Made by a program: the position numbers and the translations under genes. A DNA stretch of 64,000 bases from Pratylenchus scribneri (taxonomy: Eukaryota > Nematoda > Chromadorea > Rhabditida > Pratylenchidae). Under the pieces are notes generated by a model that ran no database searches, was not told the DNA's origin, and saw nothing but the letters and a program-made list of their open reading frames with translations. The stretch spans positions 930,001 through 994,000 of the forward strand of contig JAQSEB010000173.1 in the NCBI GenBank assembly GCA_030063045.1, given 5' to 3'. Shown piece after piece: positions 22,315-36,068 of the stretch (within the stretch, counting starts at the first letter, position 1; each line of letters starts with the position of its first letter).

Positions 22315-24465
22315 AAATTAATTGAGAAATATTGGGAATTTGGGTGCAAAATTGGACCCTTATTATAATTCTGAAAAATCATATTCATTAAAATTTTATT
22401 ATATTCGATGCTAAATTTTCCATTAAAAAAGTTAAATTAATCGATTACTTATTTGGAATTTTACTTCTCAAAATTTTATTATTTGATTTGGCTAGATTTG
22501 GTGCTATAAATTATTAGACGGGAATTGTTTATCAGGCTTTCAGTCTTTATTTTTAATGATTATGAAATATATGATTTTATCATAATATTAAAAAAAGATA
22601 AAAAAAATATCTAATATAATCAATTTATATTGTCTTTGTAAAGATTTATTCATAAAAAATTTAAATTAATAAAATAAATTTATCATAATGGATATAATAT
22701 AAGCGAAGAGATACTATAATAATTAAAATTAAAAAAACCCATGGAGGATAAATAGATCCAATACCATTGAAATTGATTTTCCAGCAAACGCTGATGATGA
22801 TGAGTGGTAATTGAAGAAAGGAGCAAATTTGTTAGAAAGAAGATAAAACTATTTAAATGATATAAAAATTCCTAAAAAATACAAAATTATTGAATATTAA
22901 TTTTTATTTTTTATAAAAGTAATTCTAATTACCTTCTCTGTCTAATTTAAAAATATTCAAATAGAAAATAACCTGTTTAAAAAAATTGAAATCTATTAAC
23001 AATTAATTAAAAAATTTTTGATTTCCTTTAATTAGATATTTAAATTTTATAATCAGTTCTCAATAAAATATTTATTAAATTTAATTTTGTGTAATAATGA
23101 TGGGTTACCCATCACTTAAAAAATGAAATATTTTTCCCGATAATCTTTCAGAAAAATTTAGCAATTTTATAAAATTAATTTTCATATGGCAAAGAACAAA
23201 ATTACAAGTTAAATTTAAAAAAATTTATCCATATAAAATTTCGTAGAACAATATTATTTTTAACACAATTGAATATAAAATATAATTTCTAAATTTGTAG
23301 GAAAATCAGTAAATCATAATCTTGTATTGTTTAAATTAATTTTAAAAATAATTTTCTGAAATAAATTTTTTAAAAAAGATTTTAGATCAAATAGTATTTT
23401 AAATTCAAAAATTTACAAATAATCATAAGATACTGCTGAATTTTAAAATAACAAAAATATTTAGTAATATAGTGAGTTGTTCAATGTGAATGAGATTATA
23501 ATCCGAAAAATTGCTATCGAATAAAAAAAGATTCATTATTAAAAGTTAAAAAATTATAAATATTTTTATATTAAATTTTAATTATTTTTAAAATGGATTA
23601 ATAATATTTGTTTATAATCTATATTGTCTCGGCCCCCAATAGAGAAAAACAATTGGCTCCGAATTACTTAATAATAATAAATTTTAATTATACAATAAAT
23701 ATAAATCTTATTTTAAAATTTCTTTTTGTTTTTTTCAATAAACAAAAGGAAATTGATGGAAATAAATAGAAATGAAAAAATAAGATCAATATAAAATTGA
23801 TTTGAAAAAAATCAAATATAATTATAGTGATCTAATAATAGTGAAAAAAATAAAGTTTGCCTAATTTAGTAAAATAAAATATATAAAAATTTAAATAGAA
23901 ATTTATAATTGATTTTAAAAATATATTTAAATTTGAAAGTCTTTGGATTTTATTGTATTTTGTAATAATTTGAAATATAATTTATTAAAAATTGATATTA
24001 TATAAATTTTAAATTTAGTTTTGGCTGAAACACTTCGCGGTTCATAGAACTCATTTGCTTTTTAATAATATTTGAGAATGTATCCTTTATATTAATTTGG
24101 ACTAAAAAATTAAATTTGGCCAATTACAGAGAAATATAGATTATAGAAAATAAAATGCGAATATTTAGCCATAAAGATTAGCATTAAATTCGGTAAAAAT
24201 TTAAATAAATAAAATTTTATTTTTTGAAAGAAAATTCATTAATAAATTTTTAATAAAATATTAATTAAATATGAAACTAATGAATATAATTCATAATTTT
24301 ATAATCAGGATCAATATAAAAAAATAAATCTAATAAGTTTCATGCCGAATTTATTGCCAATTTGCATAAAATTTCTTTATAAATTTAGCACATGCAAAAT
24401 TTTCTTTTGCTCCTGCTATTTTAAAAAGGCGATGTAGCCAGTAAATTATTAATTAAAATTTGTAA

Positions 24466-24609
24466 ATGTTGCCCCCACATTGCAGCTTCATAGAAGGCTT
24501 TATTATTGAGTTTGAGGATGTCAAGATATTTTTTAATTTGAATAACCCATTTATTCTTAATAAATTAATAAAAATAATAATTGCCGCCCCGCTGAATTTT
24601 AATAAATAA
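24466..24609 (+). CDS. 47-codon ORF, unknown product
   Basis: ATG-started frame: MLPPHCSFIEGFIIEFEDVK then IFFNLNNPFILNKLIKIIIA and APLNFNK, TAA at 24607. An AG lies at 24484-24485, so the stretch from FIEGFIIEFEDVK could also be an internal exon. No family recognised. Confidence 0.32.
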   Translation: MLPPHCSFIEGFIIEFEDVKIFFNLNNPFILNKLIKIIIAAPLNFNK

Positions 24610-25028
24610 ATAAATTGAAATTAATTTTTTTAAAAAATAAAATAAAATGATGGTTGATTTATTATTTATAATCCGAAAATACATAAAATGAAAAAATTAT
24701 ATTTGTCTAATATGTAATCAGTTTACTAACAAAATAATAAAATAAGAAAAAAATTCACATTCTATTACCTGGTACATATTCCAAAAAAACTTATTTCCGA
24801 TTTCGTCATTAGTTTTAATAATGACTATTGCACTAATTGCAATTTATTAATCAAAATTATTTTTAATTTTAAACAAATAATTAATATTTTTAATATAAAG
24901 AAAAAAATTCATATACTAAAATTATTAAATTTCGATAAAAAAATATTAGAGAATTGGAGAAATTAATTAGAAGATATTTGGTGCAGCATAATATAGAGAT
25001 CTTTTATTTAAAATGTTTTATTTTATAA

Positions 25029-25199
25029 AAACACTTAGACACGTCAACTTTGACCAATTTGAATGTCAAATTTTCTAATTGCAATAAATACTATAAATAC
25101 ATAGTACATCTTCCATCAAATATTAATTTCCCTGGCGAAATATTAGAGCCTTCAGTTGTATTTGCATTGGAACCATATATCGAAAAGGAAAATGATTAA
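25029..25199 (+). CDS. Exon-like island, unknown product
   Basis: A 56-codon frame with an acceptor-like 'cacttag' (AG 25037-25038). It reads TSTLTNLNVKFSNCNKYYKY, then VHLPSNINFPGEILEPSVVF and ALEPYIEKEND to TAA 25197. Ordinary protein composition, no coding-like competing frame seen. It could be a terminal exon. No known family. Confidence 0.42.
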   Translation, partial: KHLDTSTLTNLNVKFSNCNKYYKYIVHLPSNINFPGEILEPSVVFALEPYIEKEND

Positions 25200-28100
25200 T
25201 AGAAATCATTTAAAATGTAACATTAATATAATTATTAAAATTATGTAATATTGAGAAGTTATTTAAAATATAAATTTTTTGATTAAAAATTTTAAAAAAA
25301 TATTTTAATAAAAATAAATTATCATTAATTTTTAAATATTGGTCCTAGTAATAGGATAAATTAATTAAAAATTATTAATGCTTTTGATTGAAAAAATCAT
25401 GTATAATAAATTTTGAAAATAAATTTAGAAAATAAATTAAATTAAGAAAAAATAATTTTACACCGAAAATTTCTGAAGAAATTACTAATACAAAAAATTA
25501 AGATCCAAGACAATAAAATTGTGAATATCAATGAATGAAACAATATAAAAAAAGAGTTAATGATAAGGCACACAGGGCCAAATTCAATAAAATTAATTTA
25601 TCATTAAATATCATAAAAGAAAATATTTCATAGCAATTTATTAAAATTAATTACAAATGTGCTCTTAAAATATTACAAAATTTATTTAAAATTAATTATT
25701 TACAAGAAATTTTGGTTATTCTAATTTTTAGTTCTAAAGAATAAATATGATTTTGATGAAAATGAACAAATATTTTAAATTAATTCGATTTATTTTTCCT
25801 AATGCTAACAAAACAATAATTTAGAAAAATTGAACGTGCCGCCCACGATATCAACTGCTACAAAAAAAAAAACATAAATACGCCATTGAGAACGCATATT
25901 GAATCGGGACGGCCATTATACTGATAATTTAACGGGCTGCATTCTTGCCATCAACAATTAATTGTAAAATTTATTTAAAAATTCAATATATTTGATGAAA
26001 ATATTTACATTCATGTAATTTATGAAGTCGAACAAAATTTTTATAGTTAATTATGAAAATATAAAATAATTGTAAGAAATTTCTTATGAAATATAATAAT
26101 AAATTAAAGGAAAAAACCATTGTTTTTAAGTAAAAATTTATTTTTAAATGTTAATAATTTAATAATAATAAAAAACAAGTGAAAATATAATTTAAAAATT
26201 CAACGTATTTCTTGACTATTATAATATAATAAGTTATTTATAAATTGAGAAAAAATTTAATTAAATTAAAAATTTAAAACATTAAAAATTATTTTATACA
26301 CATCACCAGCTATTTGCTAAGGCTGATTCCGCTGATGCAATAAACTTTTTAAAAAATTAGAAAATTTTATAAATGAAATAATTGATGTAAATATGATAAA
26401 TAAAGAAATTTATTCATAGAAAATTTATATTATATTTATACTATAAATAATAAAGCTTTTATTATAAGATTAAGAAAAAAAGTAAATAATAAATAAATAA
26501 ATTTAAAGATTATCTTTGAATATTCCAATTTCGCCAATAGAAAACTATTGTTTAATTAAATTAAAATTTTTTTACCAAAAGAAATGGTTTCATAAAATAA
26601 TTAATTAATTAAATATTTAAATTTAAAACAATTTAAAATAAATAATATAGAATAGCGATTATAATGAAAAAATTTTCTAAAAATAATTAAGAATAGAAAA
26701 TTTGCTAAATAATTAATCTATAACAAATTTTTATAATCCTTTTTAAAAAAATTAAATTTTAGAATAACCAAAAATTAATTATTTTCAAAAATAATAAATG
26801 ATTATATTAATAAAATAATCAAGATTTATAAAAATGAATAATCAATAGATAGAAAAATTTATTAAAATAACGCCACTAATAAATTTTTTTTCATAGCCTA
26901 TATGAAATTAAATAAAATTAGTTAGAAATATATTTCATCGATTTTTTTCCAATAACCTTGAATAATCATTTATATTCTGTATTTAGATTTAGATTAAGGT
27001 TAGTGAACAATTTAATATTATCTTAAAAAAATATATAATAAAATTATTCTTTTAAAACTTGTTTTATCATTCAAAATATAAAATAAAAATTTTTTTGGTT
27101 TATTGGTCACAAATTAGCGATGATTTTTAAAGATGAATTTTAAAAAATATAGATCAAATTTATTTATCAAATAATAAAAATTAAAATTTATTTAAATTCT
27201 AGCAAATCGCAAACAAGAAATTATTATATTGAAAAAACTTAAAATAATTAAATTAATTAAAAATTTATTTTAAAAAATTTCTTTCATAAAATATTGAAAT
27301 ATAATTTAATAAAATAAAATTTGATAATAAGAATTTTGGATAAGAAAGATGATATTTAAATTAATTAATTAAATATATTTCATGTAAAATTAATAGTTTA
27401 TAAAAAACAGGCAAAATTTCGATAACAAAATATATTGATATATTTTTCGATCAGAAGAAATTAAATTTAATTGATTTATTCCATAGATGAATAAATGTCA
27501 GTCTAATTTAAAATAAAATTTATAATTTTATCATATAAAGATAAAAATTATTTTCAAAATTTTATTTAATAATACTTTTAATTAAAAGCAAAAATATTAG
27601 ATAATGACAAAAAAATCAATATAAAAATTATATAATATTCATATCGGCTGTATTAAATTTAGAATATGCAAATAGTGATGGAAAATTAAATTTCAAATTC
27701 ATTAATTCTAACAAAATTTTTAAAGTTAGAATTTTTTATTAAAATGCGCTGATGCAGAAAGAGAATTTAATATCTTTGGAACTATTAAAACAAAAAGGAT
27801 TATATATAATATTTTTTAAAAATATTTTTACAATTACATAATTTTAGATAAAGCGAATGAAAATTTCTGATTATTTTAAATTTTTTATTTATTAAAATGA
27901 TCTAATTTAATGAGATTAATTATATGAGCAAAGATCGCATTAATTTTTGCTTACTCTACAAAACGCACAAATATGTGAGAATTTTAATAATCGTCTTCTC
28001 CTAATTTAATTAGAATAAATTATATGAGAACAAAAGTTTTTATAATTTAAATATTAGTCATGAGACATATGAAATCTTTCTGTATTTTCAGAGAAAATAG

Positions 28101-28969
28101 CATTACTTACAACGGCAATTAAAAAAGAGAAAAAAAAATTTTAACAAGAAAAAAATTGAAAAGTGCTTCTCAATATTGTGAAAGAAGACATCATTACAAT
28201 CAAATACTCATTAAGCGTGTGTTTGATTTTGTTTCTGGATATTATTTATAATGAAAACTTTTAATTTATTTAATATTATTAATTAATTTATAGGAATTAT
28301 ATCAATATGAAAAATTTGGTTAAAATTTTCTAAATTATGATAAAATTTCTAGTGAATAAATTATAAATATAAATGAAAAAGAAAATTTCAATGATTCTAA
28401 ATTCATGTCTTTAAAGATGTCAATAATTAATCACTAAAATAATTAAAACAAATAAAAATTAGAAAAATAATACAATTATAATATCAATTTAAAATTTTAA
28501 AATAATTAAATTAAATATAATCTATAAATAAACCAAATTTCACCCTTCAACATCGAATTTCAATTAGAAATATGAAATTTATAATTATATCTGAAAAAAG
28601 TATTAAAAATTATGAAAAAATTTTTTTGCATTCTTTTAATAAATTATAAAAATCATGAAATAAAAATTATGATCAATTAACAAACGGATAAAAATTTTAA
28701 TTTTATAAGGAAGTTTTAAATCATTTTAACAAAAATTAAATTAATATTAATTATAATATTAAATAAAATGAAATGATTATATAAAATTTTAAAAAAATTT
28801 ATAAAAAACTTTTTTTCTGTTTAATAGTTCACAGATAAAATAAAATTATAAAATGATTAAATAAAATAACAAATATTTTTGAACTATTATATTTTTTTTG
28901 AATAATTAAAAATGGACAAAAATTAATTTAATTCCTTAAAAAAATATAGAGAGGGATACGCGCAAATAA

Positions 28970-29059
28970 AACAACATTTTACATGAATCTATGGAACAAT
29001 TATTATTGGTTCAGTATTTAGTGCTGGAAAGATTCGATTATTGTATTAAAATTTTATAA
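28970..29059 (+). CDS. Short exon-like island
   Basis: 29 codons: NNILHESMEQLLLVQYLVLE then RFDYCIKIL, TAA at 29057. Amphipathic helix-like. An overlapping frame (MNLWNNYYWFSI) is also open, so the strand is likelier than the frame. Unknown. Confidence 0.25.
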   Translation, partial: NNILHESMEQLLLVQYLVLERFDYCIKIL

Positions 29060-30030
29060 GAAGAAAATTATCTAAATAGATTTTTCAATAAAAAAATTCT
29101 CAAAAAATGAAAATATTTTCCTGTTACTTCCGAGATAAAGTAATGAGAGCGATTAAATTAAAAATCATCCTTAAATGAATTTTAAAAATTTATTTAATTA
29201 TATAAAATCATCAATTTATTAATTATAAGAATAAGAAAATTCATCAATTTTTTAAATAAAAAATAGAAAAAAAGGCTAAGTAAAATTTAAGTTAATTAAT
29301 AAAAGTTATTAATAAAAGTATTAAAATCTTAAAATTATAATAGATTAATTGATAAAAAAATATAAATGAATATAGAATAAACATGCTGTCTAAAAGTGGT
29401 AAAACGAAAGAGTTATATAATTTTCGATAAAATATTTATTATCTATTATCAAATCAAATTAATATTATAAAATACTAATTAAAACCATTAATTTAATATT
29501 GAATACAAGATTTTTTGAACGAAACTATTCGAATAGTAAATATTTTGTTTTTCTTTTTTTTATTAGAAATTTATCCCAATTTTTAATTGATTAATTCGGC
29601 TTTAATAGAAATAAAATATCGATATATTAAATATTTTAAAAATAAAAATGATAAAATTTATTTAATGAAAAAAATATAAATTACACAATATTTAAACAAA
29701 ATTTCAATTGAATAAATTAATTCGAAAAAAATATAAACGAAAATATATATAAGCAATTTTCTAAAAAAAATATTTAAAAAAATTCATCAAAAATAAAAAA
29801 TAATAAATCGAAAATTGTAAATATTTATATTGATAATAAATATTAGTAAAATTATATAAAACAACTATTATAAAAATCGTAAAGAAAAAATATATTTCAA
29901 CATGAATTAAGGGCTATCATGTCTTATTATGAAGACAAAAATCTAGATCAATTTTTATTCCCATTTACTAATGTAATAGCAATATTGGAATCTATTGATG
30001 AAAATTATTGAGCAAATTATTCTGAATTAA

Positions 30031-30225
30031 ACATCAAATAATAACAGGGCCAGAAATACAACAGAGTTGCGTAATTATTACGATTGTGGCGTGTATTCAA
30101 TCATATATGCAAGACATCTTATAAATGATTTGCCAATGAGTTTCAATGCCGAAAACATAAAATTTTATTGCAAATTCTGTGCAAAATGCACTTTGAAAAA
30201 TTCTGGGATTCGAAAATATAAATAA
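30031..30225 (+). CDS. Ulp1/SENP-like (C48) cysteine protease fragment, Cys motif
   Basis: A 64-codon frame preceded by 'aataacag'. The segment NYYDCGVYSIIYARHLINDL matches the catalytic-Cys block of Ulp1/SENP/DEN1 proteases (N-x-x-D-C-G-x-Y/F), enzymes that cleave SUMO- or NEDD8-type proteins. The Gln six residues before the Cys, which forms the oxyanion hole in the family, is Leu here (ELRNYYDC), so the fragment may be inactive or divergent. A CKFCAKC stretch follows. No His motif lies just upstream; a His-Trp piece occurs 3.9 kb downstream at 33942, the wrong order for one gene. Probably one exon or a relic. Confidence 0.5.
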   Translation, partial: TSNNNRARNTTELRNYYDCGVYSIIYARHLINDLPMSFNAENIKFYCKFCAKCTLKNSGIRKYK

Positions 30226-31124
30226 TCCTGACAAATTTTATTAATACCAATTCCTTTCTTTCAATCAAAACTTGGAAATTTTTAATAAAAAATTCTAAAT
30301 TAAACAATTATAATAAATATATTTAATTCAAAATTAATAAAATATATTAAGAATATTGAATAACATAATTAAACTAATGAAATATATTTTGTAGAAAATA
30401 ATAAAATAAAAAAATATGATGTCATTGATATATTGAAAGAAAATTTTAGCCAGGAAAAGAAGCGGCGGATCCTTTAACTTTAATAATTTTCGATTAAATT
30501 TAAAAAAGAATTAATTTAGATAAATTATAAATTGTAAAATTAAGCTCTTGTAAAATTATTCATTTCTTTTTTAATTAAATTTTTCATTAAGGTGATTATA
30601 TATATAAAAAAAGAGATTTAAAAATATAAAATATAAACATTAAAATTAAATAAAAAAAGAATTTTCTATTATTTGAATATGAAGTATGAAATTTTGACTA
30701 TATATCTGGCAATAATAAATTAATTTTAAAACTTATAAAAGAATTTACAGCGAAATCGTTAACCAATATATTTAATAGTAAAACAAAGAAATTTTTAATT
30801 TCTTTTTATGAAAAAATTGCATATTTGAAAAAGAATAAATTCGGACAAGAGTAAAAAAAATTGACGTATGAAAAAATAAAAAGAAGGATAAAAAGAATTT
30901 TTTTGTTAAAATAATAGCTTCTAAACCCCTGTTGCGCAAATTGCTAATATAAGCGTTTGGTGGACATGGATATGTTTGTAAATTAGCGAAATTAAATATT
31001 TTTCAGAAAATTAAATAAAAATAAAAACTTTGAATTTGAATTTTATGACAATCGGACATTTAAAATCTTTAAATTTATCAATGAATTAAAATTCATCAAA
31101 AACATTTATAAATAATTAAGATAA

Positions 31125-31283
31125 ATAAGTATAAAAAAACTCAATTCCATCAATGCTGACACACTTAAAATAGCGAGAGATATAAACCTAAATAGATATG
31201 AGCGCCGATTTATGGAAGAATATTTCGAGCAAGAATATAAGAATTTGATGGAGAAAAAGGCTTCAAAAATTTTTAAAATTTAA
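31125..31283 (+). CDS. Helical coding island, unknown product
   Basis: 52 codons: INADTLKIARDINLNRYERR then FMEEYFEQEYKNLMEKKASK, TAA at 31281. Strongly charged and helix-prone, coiled-coil-like. It lies 1 kb after the protease-like fragment on the same strand. No family recognised. Confidence 0.38.
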   Translation: MSIKKLNSINADTLKIARDINLNRYERRFMEEYFEQEYKNLMEKKASKIFKI

Positions 31284-31490
31284 ATAAAAATAGTAATTTG
31301 ATAAGAGAAAATAAAAAAAAGTTTGAAAATCAATAGATAAAAATAAATAATGAAACTTAATGAGTTTAAACTAATTATCATAATAGAAAATAAAAAATAG
31401 TAATTAATATTTATTTACGATGATTATGTGAGGAAATTTATATCCAATCAAAATAATTTGGAAAAATATACCATGTAACAACAATAATGA

Positions 31491-31646
31491 AATAATTCTT
31501 CAAGTGGAATAATTTTTGAAAATATGAACAAAAATTGTATTTTCCAACATTTTAAAATGGATTCGTTATATGAGAAATTTATTACGGATGCTATGAAAGA
31601 ATCATATAGAGTAGAATTTGGCTTTTTAATTTCTGATTATTATTAA
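31491..31646 (+). CDS. 51-codon island, unknown product
   Basis: A frame with ATG at 31524: MNKNCIFQHFKMDSLYEKFI then TDAMKESYRVEFGFLISDYY, TAA at 31644. Good composition, same strand as the neighbouring islands at 30.0-34.1 kb. Unknown function. Confidence 0.33.
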   Translation, partial: NNSSSGIIFENMNKNCIFQHFKMDSLYEKFITDAMKESYRVEFGFLISDYY

Positions 31647-32447
31647 TGCTGCGATAAATCAATATTATATACTATTTAAAATAATCGAAAAAAATAAGCT
31701 AGCTAAATTTAAAAAGTAATAACCAATAAATCAAAATTTTGGTTTCCCCGGGAAAAACTCTATAATTTCTAATAATTAAAAAAAATAATTTTACTTAAAC
31801 AATTCTCTCCCTCTCCTTATACATAATATTTTTAATATTTAAATTAGGAATGATTAAAATAAATATATATTCTCAAAAAAAATAAACTCTTCTTAGCAAA
31901 TGGCAAAAGAAAAAGTTTTAAAATTTTTAAATAAATAATATTGTAATTTTAAAAAAGTTAGAAGATGGGCAGAAAAAATTTATTTGTATTAATTTTTGAA
32001 TTCTTGAAATTTTAAAAGATAAAAATGATAAGCAAAATTTTTTTAAGGTCTTCAATAAATTTTAAAATTTTAATACAATTATAAAATTTAATAATTATTA
32101 AAAATATTTATATATTTAAATTATTTAATTTAAAATAAAAAATTAATACAAATGTTATCTTGAAACTTAGAATAAGAAAATTTTAAAAATTTTGAGAAAT
32201 CTATGATTATAAAATTATATAAATTTAAAATATTTTATTGTTGAAAAAAAAATTTTAAAAAACAAGAATTAAATTAAAATTATTTAAAAAATTTTAATAT
32301 TTATTTGAACACAAAATATAATTAAATTTTTAAAAAAATTTATTTTTATTTGAAAATATTTAAAATATCTTTTTGTTTAATTATAAAAAATTTAAAATGA
32401 TTTAAAAATTATTATAAATAAATTAATTTACTTTTTAATTTTTGCAG

Positions 32448-32536
32448 ATATTTGATTTAGTTACTGTTAAATATTGTCCTCCCGGTACAAAAAACATGGC
32501 AGTTTCCACAATTACAAATATATCAGGCTGGAAATC
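32448..32536 (+). CDS. Internal exon with canonical splice borders
   Basis: Preceded by a pyrimidine-rich acceptor 'tttaatttttgcag' and followed by donor GTAAGA at 32537. The 89-base exon reads IFDLVTVKYCPPGTKNMAVS then TITNISGWKS, and the frame hits TAA just past the donor. This is the clearest spliced exon of the left and central window and shows that the host uses ordinary spliceosomal introns. Protein family not recognised. Confidence 0.55.
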
Positions 32537-33720
32537 GTAAGAACAACTAAAAATATTGTATAATTATAATAAATCTCTATGGAAAATACAAAAAAAATCA
32601 AAATCATTTTTAAAAGTATACATCTGAATAAGAAAATTATTATCTTATTAATTAACCTAAATTTATTTTATATCGAATAAAAAATTTGAAAAAGTCGAAT
32701 AAAGAAATAATTAGTTGAATCTGAAAAGTTCTATAAAAATAGTATTAATAAAAAGTTAAATAAGAAAATTTAATATTATTAGTTTTTTAAAATAATTTTG
32801 TTTATATAACAAAATAGCTTGATATAAAAGTTTAGTTTTAATATAAAAATAAATTTTCTTAAAAATAAAATAGAAATTGATTATGAGCCAAATAAATCAA
32901 AATGATGTACCACTCAAGGATGAAATCAGAATATTATTTTTTTAAGAAAAATTTTAAAATTAATAATTTCATTTATAATTTAAATATTTCTTAAAAAAAT
33001 TCAAAATTTTTAGAATTAAAAATTTATTAATTAAAACTGAACATATTATTCAAATAAATTAATGAATCCTCAATGTATTTAACATGTATTACGACATTAC
33101 AAATCAAATTTGATCAATGGCTAACTAATTTTTATCGGCATTGCTAATCAAATTTGATAGAATGGAAAAAACAAAAAATAATTAAATTTTAAAAAACATA
33201 AATAAAACAAAATAAATATTATTTGAAATTTAATTATTAAAATATACATTAAAAATTGTGAGTTAATTATAATAGATAAAAAATAATTAAATTCGCTAGG
33301 AAATAATCTTTAAAAGTTCCTTAATTTAATTCAATTTAAAAATTAGAGGTAATTTACGATAGAAATTGCTATTCTGCCTGAAATTAAAAGTTCACACTTC
33401 ATTAAATATATAAAAACAGATAATATTTTTCAGCATAATTATTATTTGATTTATATAAATATATAGTTAAAGAGAAAATTGAGAATTCAAATTTTAAACA
33501 AATTTTAAGAAAATTTAAATATTAGAAATGAAAAATAAAATATATTTAATTTTTTGAAAATATTGCGAAGGTAATTGTAACAATTACCCAAAATCTGCTC
33601 TTCGTTCTTGCAAATGTATAATCATAGTAATTATAGTTTTATTAAAGAAAAGTAAAATTTAATTAAATAGATAATTATTAAAAATCCAAAAGTATTTTTA
33701 TTGTTAATTGGCAGAATAAA

Positions 33721-33891
33721 ATGTTTCAAATTGACCCAAATTTTTTGTATTGTGGAGATAATTATATATGTTTGCTTTATTATGGAAAAAACAAACACAA
33801 TGAACGTCTTGGAGATAAAGATATTAAAGAATTACAAGCTGAAAAATATCATGTATTTTTAAGGAATCTTAAAAATAATGAAAAAATATAA
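33721..33891 (+). CDS. 56-codon ORF upstream of protease-like exon
   Basis: ATG-started, just after 'attggcag': MFQIDPNFLYCGDNYICLLY then YGKNKHNERLGDKDIKELQA and EKYHVFLRNLKNNEKI, TAA at 33889. A GTATTT donor-like site at 33853 would end it after KYH. It may be the 5' exon of the C48-like fragment that follows after about 50 bases; the phases do not give a simple join. Unknown otherwise. Confidence 0.4.
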   Translation: MFQIDPNFLYCGDNYICLLYYGKNKHNERLGDKDIKELQAEKYHVFLRNLKNNEKI

Positions 33892-33941
33892 ATTAAATGT
33901 ATTATTTTAAAAATAATTAAATCATTTTTGATTTTAACAGT

Positions 33942-34082
33942 AAATTAGTTATAATTATACCACAAATCGGACATTGGTCAACTTTTTTCATACTCCTATA
34001 TAATGAATTACGAGAAAATAATAATATTAAAATTATTTTAAATCAGTCCATGAAAACTCATAAATTTTCTACAATTAAATAA
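33942..34082 (+). CDS. C48-protease-like fragment with His-Trp motif
   Basis: After an acceptor 'gattttaacag' the frame reads KLVIIIPQIGHWSTFFILLY then NELRENNNIKIILNQ, TAA at 34080. A hydrophobic strand followed by H-W-S/T and another hydrophobic strand is the catalytic-His block of Ulp1/SENP8-type proteases (…THWSLLVY…). The downstream Asp and Cys blocks are not found within the next 600 bases. With the Cys fragment at 30.1 kb it suggests two damaged or duplicated copies. Confidence 0.42.
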   Translation, partial: KLVIIIPQIGHWSTFFILLYNELRENNNIKIILNQSMKTHKFSTIK

Positions 34083-35873
34083 ATTAAATTAAAGCTGAAA
34101 AAATTAAATAAATATAAATTCTTTATATATTCAATGAATGTATGCAATAAGTGTAGACACTAACGATGAAATCATATTAAATGATTAATCATGAAAAATT
34201 TTATTTTTCTAAAAAAATTATAATTATGCTTCTTGAATTAAAATACAAGAGAATGATATATGTAAATAAAAAAATAGATTTTTTGGTCATAATATTCAGT
34301 TTTGACTTTTGATTATATAAAAAATTTTAAAAGATATGAATTTTTCAATTTGTTTCTGATTTTGAAATTTATTGGAGAAATAATAAATTAAAATTTTTAA
34401 AATTTAGAATTCGAATTTTTATCTTATTTTAGTCCAAAAAATACTTTTCATTTTGATTTAATTGTAGAGATGGATTAATTTAAAAATAAAAGAAATATAT
34501 TTAAAACTATTTCAATCAAGATAAAAATATAATTTTCTAAAAATGATTAAGCCATTAACTTAAATAAAATAAAATGTAAAAACAATGATATTAATTATTT
34601 ATTAGTTTAAATATTTAATTTAATAATAATCAAAAATGTAGAAATGTGAAATTAAATGACATATGCGTACTTAATATTTTTGAAAAACTAATAAAATTTG
34701 ATGTTAATTAGTGATATCTATTGGTTAACATAAATTAGGGTATTTATTGGGCGTGATTACCACAATAATTTTGTAGTAAAGTGATATGGTCTACTCGAAA
34801 AAAATTTTGTTTTGAAGGGAGCAAAAAAAGGATAGTAAAATTGGGCCTATAATAATAAATTAAGGGAAAAAAATATTGATTTGCAATAAATAAGAGGATG
34901 CAAGTTGGAACTTAATGAAGTATTTTTTCGCTCGTTGAAAGGGACGACTGACTTTGGGTGTTCAAATTGTTGAAAAGGAAATTTTCCCGTATTTTTAAGT
35001 TAATTTTAATACAATTTCAAAAAAAATAATAAATAAAATATTGTTATTTTAAAAAGCGAATATTAAAAATATAATTAAATATTAAAATCATAAAAATTAA
35101 TTTATTTTTTTTATTCTAAATTTATTAAAAATAAATAATTTATTAAAAATAATTTAATATTTTAGAAATCATTTTTTATCTTTTATAAAATAGTTTAATT
35201 AATGTTTCCTTTTATTATTAAAATAAAACATTAAAAAAATCTCATGTTTATGATAAAATGCACAATATCTACGTTATTCAATAATTTAATATCTTTATAA
35301 TAAAATTCAAGTAAAAACCAAAAATGTAAAATAATTTTATGAAATTAATTTTGAAATGAAAAATTACCAAAACAGTTGCAATAAAATTTTCTAACATATA
35401 AAAATTTACAGATTTCTTGAATAAAATAATTATTATAATTATATTGGAAAAATTTTATTTAAAATTTTATATTTATGAAATATTGTTCTAAAAAGGAAAA
35501 TTAAAAACAAAATCAAAATATAATTATAAAAAATATTTATTAATATATTTATTAATATAAAATTTTTCTAAAAAATGCAAGTATCATAATGGTTATATTA
35601 TGAAATATCAAATAATTAAATTAAAACAAATTTTTTTTATTTATTTTACCACATCAAAAAGACCATTGTAAATAAATACAAAATTCTCGATATAATTAAA
35701 AAAAAATTATATTCTTAAATGTATTAATTTGAAATTAAAAAACATGCATATATAATTCTAAAAACAATTTCTGATAAAAAATTTAAAAATCCAATCTTAA
35801 AATAAAAAATATCTGTTACTTTTGCAGCGCTAATCATGGCTGAAATAAATAATATTAATTTAAATCATTTTTT

Positions 35874-36068
35874 TTGAATTGTTTCAATGATTTTATAATT
35901 ATAAAAAATAATACCTATTGGATTTTTGAATTTTTTTATAGTTTATTTTCTTTAAATAATTATTTAAAAATTTATTTTAATAAATATTTTGGATTAAAAC
36001 AACAAATTCACTTTTTGGCTATGTTTAAAAAACAATGTTTCCTACGAAAAAATTTTAAGTATTATTAA
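35874..36068 (+). CDS. Hypothetical 64-codon frame
   Basis: Open frame without ATG at its 5' end, aromatic-rich (NTYWIFEFFYSLFSLNNYLK) with a more normal tail (QQIHFLAMFKKQCFLRKNF). Just upstream, 'cttttgcag' at 35820-35828 is followed by ATGGCTGAA in another frame. Weak; may be chance. Confidence 0.15.
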   Translation: MNCFNDFIIIKNNTYWIFEFFYSLFSLNNYLKIYFNKYFGLKQQIHFLAMFKKQCFLRKNFKYY

